A stretch of 64,000 nucleotides of DNA from Sphingobacteriales bacterium (GTDB lineage Bacteria > Bacteroidota > Bacteroidia > Chitinophagales > CAIOSU01). The stretch covers positions 124,001 through 188,000 of the forward strand of contig JAIXUD010000002.1 in assembly GCA_027483645.1 (NCBI GenBank). Direction: 5' to 3'. The notes under the pieces were generated by a model. It worked only from the letters and a program-made list of their open reading frames with translations. It was not told the DNA's origin and ran no database searches. The position numbers were made by a program, and so were the translations under genes. Position 1 is the first letter of the stretch. The number at the start of each line of letters is the position of its first letter. Shown here one piece after another: positions 36,151 through 45,120 of this stretch.

Positions 36151-36616
36151 GACGTGAAGGTAATGCGATTATAGTGCCAAAACAATAGAAACAAGCTTTT
36201 TCGTTAAATTATTGTTCGTTGGCTATTTGTACTCATTCATCAGTATAATATACTACCGATTATTCGGTAAGGGTTAGTACTGATATTACCTGTAAATACA
36301 TATTTTTGCATCGTTAAACCCTTGATTTGTGCCATTCATCGGTTGTTTTTGTCTGTTCACCGAGTATACATCAATCAAATAAACTATCCGTAGTATATTT
36401 GCCACTGTAATAAATGGGACGTGATAAAAGATTAACAAAATACTTAACGAGTGCCTAGATTAATTCAACGGCTAATTTATTCCGTTTAACGATTTGTTGT
36501 GGCGCATTGAGAACATTAAGATTAATATTGCGTTGTATTTATGAAACTATTGGGGCACAATACATTGTTACATCAATAAGTAAGTATCATTTTTTAAAAA
36601 CAAAAAAATATCTGCC
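36151..36616. other. Regulatory spacer between the phhA leader and the ArsR-like gene
   Basis: 466 bp, AT-rich, no gene. It must hold the phhA leader promoter (minus strand) and the promoter of the ArsR-like gene (plus strand). Two adjacent small palindromes are visible, AGTAT-aat-ATACT (36242-36254) and TACCGA-ttat-TCGGTA (36254-36269). The minus strand reads TACCTTCA just before the leader ATG, a poor -7 match. No other feature is seen. Confidence 0.5.
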
Positions 36617-36937
36617 ATGAATTATTTGAATAAAGAAGAAATGGAAGTTTTGAGCCGCGTAAAATCTAAAGTACGTGCCTTGTACCACCCACTACGCCAA
36701 AGCATCCTGATGCTTATTAACGACAGCGGCAACCGCATGAACGTTACCGAAATCTATGTGAAATTGCGTATCGAGCAGTCTGTTGCTTCTCAGCACTTGG
36801 CTATCTTGCGCAACGAAGGTTTTGTAAACACTGAGCGCGAAGGCAAAACCATTTGGTACAGCGTAAGCGAAGAAACCATTAAGAGCTTTGTAGCCCATGC
36901 TGCTGAAGTTTTGGATTCTGTAAACAACAATGCCTAA
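36617..36937 (+). CDS. ArsR-family winged-helix transcriptional regulator
   Basis: A 106-residue protein with the ArsR wHTH layout: VRALYHPLRQSILMLIND, VTEIYVKLRIEQSVASQHLAILRNEGFVNTEREGKTIWYSV. The recognition helix is SVASQHLAILRNEG. There is no cysteine in the whole protein, so the usual Cys-based metal-sensing site of ArsR/SmtB proteins is absent; it may respond to another signal. The gene is followed by a very strong terminator and is monocistronic. It might bind the palindromes in its own upstream region. Confidence 0.88.
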   Translation: MNYLNKEEMEVLSRVKSKVRALYHPLRQSILMLINDSGNRMNVTEIYVKLRIEQSVASQHLAILRNEGFVNTEREGKTIWYSVSEETIKSFVAHAAEVLDSVNNNA

Positions 36938-36965
36938 GCAATAGCTTTTGTACAATTGAGTTGAT

Positions 36966-37002
36966 AAAAGAGGCGCCCCTGCCCCGGGACGCCTCTTTTT
37001 TA
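36966..37002 (+). terminator. Rho-independent terminator of the ArsR-like gene
   Basis: Perfect 10-bp stem AAAAGAGGCG / CGCCTCTTTT with an inner CCC/GGG extension, followed by a run of T. It lies 30 bp after the stop. Confidence 0.92.
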
Positions 37003-37048
37003 TTTTACAGGATCCTAGCCGTACCTTTACCGTATAACCCCGCCCCAT

Positions 37049-37690
37049 TTGGATACGCTAGAAACCTTACCTTACGAACAGTTGGCCATTGATGTGGCCG
37101 AAAAAGGTTATTCCATATTGGATGGGTTTCTCTCTGATAAGGAAGTGGATGCAATCCTAATGGTGCTGAATGCCCGACTGGAAGATGACGAATTCAAAAA
37201 AGCAGGTGTAGGCAGTGGCACCGATTACAAACAGTTGCACAACCTGCGTGGCGATTACATTCGCTGGATTGAGCCAGAACTTGCTTTGCCCCCTACCCAG
37301 GTTGTATTAGGCCGCATTACTCAAGCTATGCAAACCCTAAACCGCGTATGCTACCTTGGGCTAAAGGATTTCGAGACGCACTTCACCTACTACCCCGCAG
37401 GTAGCCGTTATGCCCGGCATATTGACCAGTTTAAAACCGACGACCACCGCCGCATATCGTTTGTATGCTACCTAAATACAGAATGGAAGCCTGGCGACGG
37501 CGGAGAGCTGCGCATATTTCTACCTAATACGGACGGCACAGAAGAGATAATAGATGTTGAGCCCGTTGCAGGCAGATTGGTTTGTTTCCGTGCCGATACC
37601 ATTGAGCACGAAGTACTCACCGCATATAAAACCCGCTACAGCCTCACTGGCTGGATGCTAGACCAATACCAGGAATTGAAGTTTTTGTGA
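37049..37690 (+). CDS. 2-oxoglutarate/Fe(II)-dependent oxygenase (P4Hc/Sm-20 type)
   Basis: A 213-residue protein starting at a TTG, since no in-frame ATG is near and the sequence aligns from there; TACCTTTA at 37022-37029 is the likely promoter box. The double-stranded beta-helix core has RYARHIDQF with the HxD iron ligands, EHEV with the distal histidine, and KTRYSLTGW with the 2-oxoglutarate-binding arginine. The domain is like prolyl 4-hydroxylase catalytic units and could modify a protein such as a ribosomal protein or elongation factor; the target is unknown. Confidence 0.85.
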   Translation: MDTLETLPYEQLAIDVAEKGYSILDGFLSDKEVDAILMVLNARLEDDEFKKAGVGSGTDYKQLHNLRGDYIRWIEPELALPPTQVVLGRITQAMQTLNRVCYLGLKDFETHFTYYPAGSRYARHIDQFKTDDHRRISFVCYLNTEWKPGDGGELRIFLPNTDGTEEIIDVEPVAGRLVCFRADTIEHEVLTAYKTRYSLTGWMLDQYQELKFL

Positions 37691-37815
37691 GGTTATTTTG
37701 TAAGTAACATAAGTACTGCGTCCAAAAGTTATAAATGAACCGCATTGCGTTAAGTGTTTGATATTAGGGTTTGAACTATTAACTTCATCCTACGTTACAT
37801 AAAAAAACAGGTTCA

Positions 37816-38049
37816 ATGAACACTTGGCATGGCATCATAACATCTTCCCCCAACATTATGATGGGAAAACCGACCATCAAGGGTACCCGTATTACCGTTG
37901 AATTGGTGATGGAAAAACTTTCAGATGGCATGAAGACAGATGAATTGCTGCAAGCCTACCCCCACATTACGGAACTGCAAGTGCAGGCTTGCTTAGCTTA
38001 TGCTTTAGATCATTTGAAATTTGATGTGGAATATTCTTTAGTATCCTGA
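37816..38049 (+). CDS. DUF433 antitoxin-like protein
   Basis: A 77-residue protein of the DUF433 family: IMMGKPTIKGTRITVELVMEKLSDGMKTDELLQAYPHITELQVQACLAYALDHL. This is a small winged-helix DNA-binding domain that acts as an antitoxin and usually precedes a DUF5615 gene. The stop overlaps the next start by one base (TGATG). It would bind the toxin and repress the operon. Confidence 0.9.
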   Translation: MNTWHGIITSSPNIMMGKPTIKGTRITVELVMEKLSDGMKTDELLQAYPHITELQVQACLAYALDHLKFDVEYSLVS

Positions 38050-38402
38050 TGAAGTTCTTCTCTGATGAAAGCGTGGACAATAGGATAACCCTTTTCTTAA
38101 AAAAGGAAGGTTTTGATATATCATCAGTTCACGAAAATACTGTCGGCATTCCTGATGATGAAGTTCTTGAACTAGCCTATAGTCTTTCGGCTATTTTAAT
38201 TACTGAAGACCGAGATTTTGGCTATCTGGTAGTTCAACTTAACAAAAGACATAAAGGTGTTGTGCTTTGCAGAATGAAAAACATGGATATCCAAACAAGA
38301 TGCAAGCTTGTTAAAGAGACCCTAGAAAAGTATGCAGATGAAATTCAGGGTAATTTCACTGTAATAGCTTCTGATAGTGTAAGAATTAGATACTTGGCTT
38401 AG
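38049..38402 (+). CDS. DUF5615 PIN-like toxin
   Basis: A 117-residue protein of the PIN-like DUF5615 (Mut7-C-like) family. Acidic residues of the nuclease site are in FFSDESVDNR near the start, GIPDDEVLELA, and ITEDRDFG. It likely cuts RNA when released from its DUF433 partner. The AT content and the presence of a compact toxin-antitoxin pair between housekeeping genes suggest acquisition by transfer. Confidence 0.88.
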   Translation: MKFFSDESVDNRITLFLKKEGFDISSVHENTVGIPDDEVLELAYSLSAILITEDRDFGYLVVQLNKRHKGVVLCRMKNMDIQTRCKLVKETLEKYADEIQGNFTVIASDSVRIRYLA

Positions 38403-38458
38403 GAGTAACAATAGCACCCCAGCAAATATTACAAAGCACATCAAGAAAATTGCAGCAA

Positions 38459-38491
38459 CCATGGTCCATCGTCCATGGTCCATCGTCTAAC
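38459..38491. repeat. CCATGGTCCATCG array at the purF stop
   Basis: A direct array of the 7-8 bp word GTCCATSG ending one base into the stop codon of purF. The same word in other orientations lies at 40501-40532 and 40621-40651, on the other side of purF. Confidence 0.75.
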
Positions 38492-40392
38492 TAGTACGCC
38501 CTCTTATCCTTGCCCTCGTAGTAGTTCATAAACGACTGGTTTACCACGCGGTTGCCACCAGGGGTAGGGTAGTCGCCACTGAAGTACCAATCGCCAGTAT
38601 GCTCGGGGCTGGCTTTGTGCAGGTTCTCTATAGTTTGGAAGATAATCTGCACATCACTAAAGATGTGCTTTGGCTTCAATATCTCGGCAGCTTTGGCACT
38701 AATTTCTTCAGGGGTAAAAGGTGCGTATATAGCCTTCACCTCGTTGCGCACATCATGCAATGGCATTTGGTTGGCCGCTTTGCACTTCTCGTATGTTTCT
38801 TTAATTATGTGCTCTTGGTTAGTATCTTTCAACAGTGCAATAGCTGCGCGGAAGGCCACAAACTCGTTCATGCGAGACATGTCGATACCGTAGCAATCGG
38901 GGTAGCGTATTTGTGGGGCCGATGATACAATGATGATTTTCTTCGGCCCAAGGCGGTCAAATATATTCAGGATGCTTTGCTTTAAGGTAGTACCCCGAAC
39001 GATGGAGTCATCAAGCGCTACGATGGTATCGATACCATTGCGAATGAGCCCGTAAGTAACGTCATACACGTGCGATACCAGCTCGTTGCGCGAGGCATCG
39101 GCAGTAATGAAGGTGCGCAGCTTAATATCTTTAATCGCCAGCTTTTCTAACCGTGGCGACATCGTTAGTATCCGCTCCAGTTCTTCTTCGGTTATGTTCG
39201 CCCCAAGTGACTTAATCTCATCTTTACGGTATTGCTTCAGGTGATCCAGAATGCCATCCACTAAGCCATAATAAGCAGTTTCTGCAGTATTGGGGATGAA
39301 GGAAAAGATGGTATTCTCAAAATCGTGGTTTACCGCATCCAGCACCGTTTTGGTAAGCAGATGCCCGAGCTTCTTCCGCTCTTGGTAAATGTCTTTATCG
39401 TTTCCGCGAGAGAAGTATATACGCTCAAAGCTACAAGAGCGCTTAGGCTTTTGCGGGGCGCATTCCACGTGGCTTACCTGTCCATTCTTTTTAATGATAA
39501 CGGCATGGCCGGGGGTAATCTCGCGTATCTTCTCCACCGGTATGTTGAAGGTGGTCTGTATGGCTGGGCGCTCGCTGGCTATTACTACTACTTCATCGTC
39601 TTGGTACCAGTATGCCGGGCGAATGCCGTTCGGGTCGCGGATAACAAATGCGTCCCCGTGGCCTATCATCCCGGTCATTACATAGCCGCCATCCAAATCT
39701 TTCATAGAGCGGGCCAGTACACGCTGCACATCCAGCTCATCGGCAATCATGTGGGTAATGTCGTTGTTGCTGTAGCCTTGACCTTTAAACTGGTCGAAAA
39801 GGCGCTGTATCTCTACATCCAGAAAGTGCCCGATTTTCTCCAATACAATCACCGTATCGGTCATTTCCTTGGGGTGCTGGCCGAGTTCCATTAACTGGTC
39901 AAACAACTCATCCACGTTGGTCATGTTGAAGTTGCCCGCTAATACCAAGTTCCTGGTCATCCAGTTATTTTGGCGCAGGAATGGATGGCAGGCCTCAATA
40001 CTGTTGGTACCGTGGGTACCATAGCGCAGGTGGCCCATCATTACCTCGCCAATGTACTTCATGTTGTGCTTCAGCCAATTAGCATCGCGCATTTTGGCAG
40101 GGTCGGTCTTTTCCAGCTCACCAAAGGGCTCAAAAATCTCCTTGAACACATCTTTTATCGGCTGGGGGCTGTTGCTTCGTCGGCGGCTTATGTATCGGTT
40201 GCCGGGCACAGGGTCGAGTTTGATGGTAGCCACACCTACGCCATCTTGGCCACGGTTGTGCTGTTTCTCCATCAGTAGGTACAATTTGTTGAGGCCGTAA
40301 AGGGCCGTACCATATTTCTCTTGGTAAAACTCCAGGGGCTTCAGTAATCGAATGACGGCAATACCGCATTCATGCTTAATGCTCTCGCTCAT
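38491..40392 (-). CDS. purF: Amidophosphoribosyltransferase
   Basis: Catalyses the first step of purine synthesis (PRPP to phosphoribosylamine). The N-terminal glutaminase domain starts MSESIKHECGIAVIRL; the catalytic Cys is at position 9, so a short propeptide must be removed or the form differs from E. coli. The PRPP-binding motif is VALDDSIVRGTTL. At 632 residues it is about 120 longer than the E. coli enzyme and matches the large Bacteroidota variant; a shorter typical PurF may exist elsewhere. The promoter upstream is a model Bacteroidota one (TTTG, 19 nt, TATCTTTG). Confidence 0.9.
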   Translation of the reverse strand: MSESIKHECGIAVIRLLKPLEFYQEKYGTALYGLNKLYLLMEKQHNRGQDGVGVATIKLDPVPGNRYISRRRSNSPQPIKDVFKEIFEPFGELEKTDPAKMRDANWLKHNMKYIGEVMMGHLRYGTHGTNSIEACHPFLRQNNWMTRNLVLAGNFNMTNVDELFDQLMELGQHPKEMTDTVIVLEKIGHFLDVEIQRLFDQFKGQGYSNNDITHMIADELDVQRVLARSMKDLDGGYVMTGMIGHGDAFVIRDPNGIRPAYWYQDDEVVVIASERPAIQTTFNIPVEKIREITPGHAVIIKKNGQVSHVECAPQKPKRSCSFERIYFSRGNDKDIYQERKKLGHLLTKTVLDAVNHDFENTIFSFIPNTAETAYYGLVDGILDHLKQYRKDEIKSLGANITEEELERILTMSPRLEKLAIKDIKLRTFITADASRNELVSHVYDVTYGLIRNGIDTIVALDDSIVRGTTLKQSILNIFDRLGPKKIIIVSSAPQIRYPDCYGIDMSRMNEFVAFRAAIALLKDTNQEHIIKETYEKCKAANQMPLHDVRNEVKAIYAPFTPEEISAKAAEILKPKHIFSDVQIIFQTIENLHKASPEHTGDWYFSGDYPTPGGNRVVNQSFMNYYEGKDKRAY

Positions 40393-40417
40393 GTACGGTG
40401 GGGCAGCAATTGAATGA

Positions 40418-40448
40418 CAAAGATAACCTTTCCATTTAGGCTGTCAAA
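40418..40448 (-). promoter_or_regulatory. purF promoter (TTTG-N19-TATCTTTG)
   Basis: Minus strand: -33 TTTG at 40445-40448, a 19-nt spacer, and -7 TATCTTTG at 40418-40425. The start ATG is 25 nt beyond. One of two perfect consensus promoters in the window. Confidence 0.7.
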
Positions 40449-40500
40449 AACAACTTTTAGGAAACAATGTGGTAACACGGAGATGGGCGGAAGGGTTCCT

Positions 40501-40651
40501 TTGGTCCACGGTTGACAGTCGATGGACCATGGAAAAAGAAAAACGAAAAGAAAAACGTACGCAAATTATAACGCTACCCAAACCAATAACTAACAACCAG
40601 TAACATTTAACCTATTTTCAACCATGGTCTATCGTCCATAGTCCATCGACC
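40501..40651. repeat. Inverted arrays of the GGACCATGG word upstream of purF
   Basis: Left arm 40501-40532 (ending TCGATGGACCATGG), right arm 40621-40651 (starting ACCATGGTCTATCG). The loop of about 90 nt has the AT-rich words AACCAATAACTAAC. The right arm ends 2 bp before the 3' end of the mevalonate kinase gene, on its opposite side. Confidence 0.7.
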
Positions 40652-40653
40652 AA

Positions 40654-41613
40654 TTAAAACCGCTTAATCACCTTAATTTGGTGTTCGCCGAGGTGCTCTT
40701 TGGCCTTTTCAAGGTCTTCAGTAAAGCCGAGGATGAAGCCACCGCCGCCGGAGCCGCAAAGCTTTAGGTAGTAGGCGCCGCTGTCCAAGCCGCGTTTCCA
40801 TACATCGCGGAAAAGCTTGGGTACCATGGGCTCCAGGTTCTCTAATAAGAAGTAAGAGAGGTGGTATAGGTTGGCGAAGAGCGATTTGGTTTCACCTTTC
40901 AGGAAGTCTTTAATACACTGGTCGTTGTAGGGGATAAATTTCTCCCTACACATTTCGCGGAAATCTTGATGCTCACAACGCTCCAAAAAGTATTGTACCA
41001 AAGGTTGTGTGCGGCCTGGGCGGCCAGTATCGATCAAAAATATAGCGCCCTGTCCAGCTTTATCGGCTGGCAGTTCAACGGTATCCAGATTGGTTTTGCT
41101 TTTGATAAGTACTGGCAAATCGATGTAACATATCAGTGGGTCCATACCAGAACTAGTGCCGTGGAAGTAAGACTCCATTTGCGAGAAAATCTTCTTCAGG
41201 TCTTTCAGTCCCTTTTTGTTGATTTGCTCCGCTTCAATCTTATCTAGGGCATACTCATCGTATAAGGCTGCCACTAATGCGCCAGAGCTGCCTACACCAA
41301 ACCCCTGAGGGATGGATGATTCGAAGTAAATACCCTTTTCGATATCGTCAAACAAGCGTACTAGATCCATTTGGACTAGCAATTCGCCCTTGTCTTGAAG
41401 TGTCTTTAGGTAATCGGCAAAGCGGTGCAGAGATGCATTACTTTCGGTAACGGCGTTGGCAGTAGGGGAGTCGACACCTTGATAGGCCAGCTTGCCTTTA
41501 AAACTATCGTAAGGGATCGAAAGACCCATCGAGTTTTGGATGATTCCGTACTCGCCAAACAACAATATCTTGGAGTGGAAAGAACCTTCCCGCTCCCGTT
41601 TAGCCTTCTTCAT
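40654..41613 (-). CDS. Mevalonate kinase (GHMP family)
   Basis: A 319-residue GHMP kinase. Family motifs are FHSKILLFGEYGII near the start, IPQGFGVGSSGALVAAL (phosphate-binding GLGSS motif) and the C-terminal LCGSGGGGFILGF. It would phosphorylate mevalonate with ATP for isoprenoid synthesis. It overlaps the diphosphomevalonate decarboxylase gene by 14 bp, which sits just upstream on the same strand, so the two are translated together. Phosphomevalonate kinase is not in the window. GHMP kinases are hard to tell apart, but the neighbour supports mevalonate kinase. Confidence 0.85.
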   Translation of the reverse strand: MKKAKREREGSFHSKILLFGEYGIIQNSMGLSIPYDSFKGKLAYQGVDSPTANAVTESNASLHRFADYLKTLQDKGELLVQMDLVRLFDDIEKGIYFESSIPQGFGVGSSGALVAALYDEYALDKIEAEQINKKGLKDLKKIFSQMESYFHGTSSGMDPLICYIDLPVLIKSKTNLDTVELPADKAGQGAIFLIDTGRPGRTQPLVQYFLERCEHQDFREMCREKFIPYNDQCIKDFLKGETKSLFANLYHLSYFLLENLEPMVPKLFRDVWKRGLDSGAYYLKLCGSGGGGFILGFTEDLEKAKEHLGEHQIKVIKRF

Positions 41614-42712
41614 GCTCCAATTTTAAAGGACCGCTGCCAACCCGGTCGGCAATCCAGTAATTGCCTTCGCAATATACAACAAGTTCTTCTCTTATGAACC
41701 TTTCCACTATGCCGCTCTCTGCCTCAGGGTACAACACATGCACATTGGGTCCAGCATCCAGCGTAAAACAGATATTATAACCCGTTTCTTGCCTAAATGT
41801 TCTCAAACGGTTGATGATTTCCCATGTATTTGGTTTAAACAGCACTACCGAAGGGTTTGACACCATCATAAGCGCGTGTAAAGATAGTGCCTCATGCTCC
41901 ACCAAGCGAATAAAATTTGTTACGTCACCGTTACCAATGGCTTGCAGCAAAGCGGCCAAGTTAACCTCCGCATCAGCGTAGCGAGCCTCGGCATATGGGT
42001 GGCCATCCATTAAGGCATGCCCAGCGCGGCTGCTTACCTCTTTCTCGGTGCGGCTCACTATCAATACCGCATCCTTATACTTGCGGAACGTCGGGTGGAT
42101 TTGTGCTTCGGTAAGCGCTACGCCATATTCGTTGTTGCTGCCTTCCAAAGCTTCGGTTTTACCCCAAGCTACTAAGCCGCCGTAAACTGAGCGGCAAGCA
42201 CTGCCACTGGCCAATCGTGCAAAGTGCGATGCCCGCTGATAGAAGGCCTCATCTTGCGGCAAGCCCTCAATAGCGGCCTCCATGGTACACAGGCACATAG
42301 CCAGCGCACTCATACTGCTAGCTGAAGAGGCGATGCCGGTAGAATGCGGGAAAGAGTTGCGGGAAGCAATGTTCAAGCTGTATTGCTCTAAGAATGGCAT
42401 TTCCAGCATGATGCTTTCCAGAAATTTGGCAATCTTCTCCTGAAACTTATAGTTAAGCTGGCCTTCAAAGGTAAATTCCAAATCTATACCCGGCGTATTT
42501 TTGGCCTTCCATGCTAGGTGCATATCGGTATGTGCATCTTGCAGCGTAAAGCTGATGCTGGGGTTGGCAGGTATCTGGCGGCCCTTTTTGCCCCAATACT
42601 TTACCAAGGCTATGTTGCTGGGGCAGCGCCAAGCGGCGGTTCCGGTAAGGGTGGGGTTTTCGCTGTTCTGCTTTAGTGTCTGGTTCATTGGGCTGGTTTG
42701 CACACGGTTCAT
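41600..42712 (-). CDS. mvaD: Diphosphomevalonate decarboxylase
   Basis: Converts mevalonate-5-diphosphate to isopentenyl diphosphate. At 370 residues it is of normal size. Signatures are CPSNIALVKYWGKKG in the first strand, NSFPHSTGIASSASSMSAL (the ATP-binding loop), and FTLDAGPNVHVLYP near the end. With mevalonate kinase it gives part of the mevalonate pathway, which Bacteroidota of this type use for isoprenoids. Minus-strand TATTTTTA just upstream is a near -7 box. Confidence 0.93.
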   Translation of the reverse strand: MNRVQTSPMNQTLKQNSENPTLTGTAAWRCPSNIALVKYWGKKGRQIPANPSISFTLQDAHTDMHLAWKAKNTPGIDLEFTFEGQLNYKFQEKIAKFLESIMLEMPFLEQYSLNIASRNSFPHSTGIASSASSMSALAMCLCTMEAAIEGLPQDEAFYQRASHFARLASGSACRSVYGGLVAWGKTEALEGSNNEYGVALTEAQIHPTFRKYKDAVLIVSRTEKEVSSRAGHALMDGHPYAEARYADAEVNLAALLQAIGNGDVTNFIRLVEHEALSLHALMMVSNPSVVLFKPNTWEIINRLRTFRQETGYNICFTLDAGPNVHVLYPEAESGIVERFIREELVVYCEGNYWIADRVGSGPLKLEHEEG

Positions 42713-42892
42713 ATACTCGGTGTAAAAATAACACCCTTACCTGGATAACTTATCAAACCAGAGGTATTTAAGGAGTTTTAACGTGCTGGGGACGGTATGA
42801 ATGAAATTTGGGACGGACTAGACCTTGTCCCAGCTTGTGGTTTAGGTGTTTCGGATAATGATGGCTAATTTGCAGCTGATAACATTGATATA

Positions 42893-43687
42893 ATGCCCCA
42901 ACCACCCGAGATAAGAACGGTAAACGTAACCCGATATGTAACGCCCTTGCGCGAAGGCGGCTCCATGCCTGCCATTGCCGAGGCCGATGACGATTTTCTG
43001 TACGTACTTAAGTTCCGGGGCGCGGGGCAGGGCATGAGGGCCTTGATTTCCGAACTGATAGGTGGAGAGATTGCCCGTGCGCTGGGTTTGCGCATACCCG
43101 AAATAGTATTCGCTAATCTAGATATAGCTTTTGGCCGCTCAGAGCCAGACGAGGAGATACAGGATTTGTTGAAAAGCAGTGTTGGCCTAAATCTGGCGCT
43201 CCATTATCTTTCGGGCTCAATTACTTTCGACCCGACCGTAACTACCGTAGATGCTAAATTGGCCTCGCAAATTGTTTGGCTTGATTGCCTGATTACCAAT
43301 GTAGACCGCACCTGCCGCAACACCAACATGTTGCTGTGGAACCAGCAACTTTGGCTAATTGACCACGGCGCTGCCCTATTCTTCCATCACTCGTGGCACA
43401 ACTGGGAAGAGAAGGCCAAAGGGCCGTTTGCCTATGTAAAAGACCATGTGATGCTAGCACAAGCCACAGAGTTGGAGCAGGTAGATGTGGAGTTCCGCTC
43501 GATACTTACCCCAGAGCGCATTGAGGCCATTGTATCATTAGTGCCCAATGATTGGTTAGTGCGCGATTCGCCATTTGAGACCGCCGACGAACATCGTGCC
43601 GCATATACCAAGTTTTTGCAGATACGTGCTGCCCATTCAGAATCATTTGTAAAAGAAGCCCGAGATGCAAGAGAAAGACTTGTTTGA
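42893..43687 (+). CDS. HipA-like kinase (HipA_2 type)
   Basis: A 264-residue protein of the HipA-like kinase family (PF20613). The nucleotide-binding region is near YVLKFRGAGQG, with the Lys expected to contact ATP. The catalytic loop is in WLDCLITNVDRTCRNTNMLL (DxxxxNxDR...N) and the metal-binding IDHG in LWLIDHGAALFF. It lacks the N-terminal domain of classic HipA and has no HipB antitoxin beside it. It overlaps the DUF3037 gene by 23 bp, an arrangement known for this family, so the two proteins probably act together. Confidence 0.85.
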   Translation: MPQPPEIRTVNVTRYVTPLREGGSMPAIAEADDDFLYVLKFRGAGQGMRALISELIGGEIARALGLRIPEIVFANLDIAFGRSEPDEEIQDLLKSSVGLNLALHYLSGSITFDPTVTTVDAKLASQIVWLDCLITNVDRTCRNTNMLLWNQQLWLIDHGAALFFHHSWHNWEEKAKGPFAYVKDHVMLAQATELEQVDVEFRSILTPERIEAIVSLVPNDWLVRDSPFETADEHRAAYTKFLQIRAAHSESFVKEARDARERLV

Positions 43688-44048
43688 GTACGCCGTTATT
43701 CGTGTGGTACCTAGGGTAGAGCGCGAAGAGTTCCTCAATGTGGGCATCATCTTGTATAGCCCTAAGCAGAAATATCTCGGGGCGAAGTTTGAACTGGATG
43801 AAGCACGCCTGAAAGCTTTTGCGCCGAAAATGGATGTTGAGGAGGTGAAATCGTATCTAGTGGCCTTCTGTAAAATCTGCAAAGGAGAACCTGATAGCGG
43901 CCCGATAGGAAAACTGCCCATCGCCGAGCGTTTCCGGTGGTTGAGTGCTACCCGTAGTACGGTGGTGCAGACTTCCAAAACCCATCCAGGTCTTACTTCA
44001 AACCCAGAAGAGACTTTATTGCGGTTGCATGCGGAATTGGTGCAGTAG
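43665..44048 (+). CDS. DUF3037 protein, partner of the HipA-like kinase
   Basis: A 127-residue protein with the DUF3037 core: FEYAVIRVVPRVEREEFLNVGIILYSPKQKYLGAKFELDEARLKAFAP. The family always seems to sit next to HipA_2 kinases. Its function is unknown; it could be substrate, activator or inhibitor of the kinase. The 23-bp overlap points to translational coupling. Confidence 0.88.
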   Translation: MQEKDLFEYAVIRVVPRVEREEFLNVGIILYSPKQKYLGAKFELDEARLKAFAPKMDVEEVKSYLVAFCKICKGEPDSGPIGKLPIAERFRWLSATRSTVVQTSKTHPGLTSNPEETLLRLHAELVQ

Positions 44049-44053
44049 CGGAA

Positions 44054-44578
44054 TCAAAACATCCCCTTCACTTCTTGATGTATAATACCAATAGCCTTTT
44101 GTGCGGGGGTGTTGCTGCCGCCTTGCCCGTTCACTTCTATCAGTTTCATGGCGAGGTCTTTACTTACCGCATCGGGGGGTAGGCTGGCGGTTATCATATT
44201 CATCATGCGTATGGTGTCATCTTTCACAAAACGCACCGCTATCCAAGATTGCTCGGTTACATAAATCTGCTGGCTGATGTTATGGTCGAACTCGGCTTGA
44301 ATGCTCGCGATAAGAAGCCCTTGATATTCCTTCAGGCTCAAATCGCTATCCAACAGGCGCATGGCTAAGGTATCCAACTGGTTGCGCTCCAAGAAAATAA
44401 TCAATCGCTCATAAGCTTGTAGGCGCAACGGCAACGTATCCTTCTGGAAACCAAACCTACGCTCTTGATCTACCTTTTTGGTTATGTGCTCCAAGGCTGA
44501 ATTTACCAGCAAATAGGCTGTTGCAAACACAATAAGGGAGGGTAAGGTATACTTGAGTATTTCTAAGAAGGTTTCCAT
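44054..44578 (-). CDS. Hypothetical membrane-anchored protein
   Basis: A 174-residue protein with one N-terminal membrane helix (LPSLIVFATAYLLVNSAL) and a soluble helical rest: QERRFGFQKDTLPLRLQAYERLIIFLERN, then LIASIQAEFDHNISQQIYVTEQSW. Similar single-helix proteins are common in Bacteroidota; no function is known. It converges with the DUF3037 gene 5 bp away. Confidence 0.75.
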   Translation of the reverse strand: METFLEILKYTLPSLIVFATAYLLVNSALEHITKKVDQERRFGFQKDTLPLRLQAYERLIIFLERNQLDTLAMRLLDSDLSLKEYQGLLIASIQAEFDHNISQQIYVTEQSWIAVRFVKDDTIRMMNMITASLPPDAVSKDLAMKLIEVNGQGGSNTPAQKAIGIIHQEVKGMF

Positions 44579-44672
44579 TGGGGGGCTTGTTAACAGGGGT
44601 CAAATCTAAACAAATACTTACCAGTTTCTTAAATAAACGAGGATGAAACCCTTTTATTGGTTTATTGGTTGT

Positions 44673-44680
44673 TATTTTTG
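44673..44680 (+). promoter_or_regulatory. -7 promoter box of the IscA-type gene
   Basis: TATTTTTG ending 25 bp before the ATG at 44706. The upstream region has three repeats of a TTATTGG word. Confidence 0.45.
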
Positions 44681-44705
44681 CAAAACGTAAAAGGAAATAG
44701 AACCC

Positions 44706-45053
44706 ATGAGCACCCAAACCGCATCATCAATCGTAAACATTACCCCTACTGCCATTTCGGAGTTTAAGCGCCTGCTTACCGAAAAGTCGGTACCAGATGG
44801 CCATGCATTGCGCGTTGGCGTTAAGGGTGGCGGTTGCGCCGGTTTTTCTTACATTTTGGGCTTTGACAACCCTACCGACCAAGACGAGCACTTAGAGCTT
44901 GACGGCCTGCCGGTATTGGTAAACCGTGCCCACGCCATGTACCTGCAAGGCATCGAGATTGATTATCACGATGGCTTGAGTGCCCGTGGTTTCGTATTCA
45001 ACAACCCGAACGCTACCAAAACCTGCGGTTGCGGTGAGTCATTTGCTTCGTAA
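44706..45053 (+). CDS. Iron-sulphur cluster carrier of the IscA/ErpA (HesB) family
   Basis: A 115-residue A-type carrier. The three conserved cysteines are in GVKGGGCAGFSYILGFD and the C-terminal TCGCGESF. It accepts Fe-S clusters from a scaffold and passes them to target enzymes. There is no isc or suf gene nearby, so it may be an ErpA-like carrier acting alone. Confidence 0.95.
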   Translation: MSTQTASSIVNITPTAISEFKRLLTEKSVPDGHALRVGVKGGGCAGFSYILGFDNPTDQDEHLELDGLPVLVNRAHAMYLQGIEIDYHDGLSARGFVFNNPNATKTCGCGESFAS

Positions 45054-45120
45054 GGATAATTAAAGCCTCCAGATCCATAATTAAGTTAGAATCTTTGCTT
45101 TTGCGATGCATCCTCAATTT

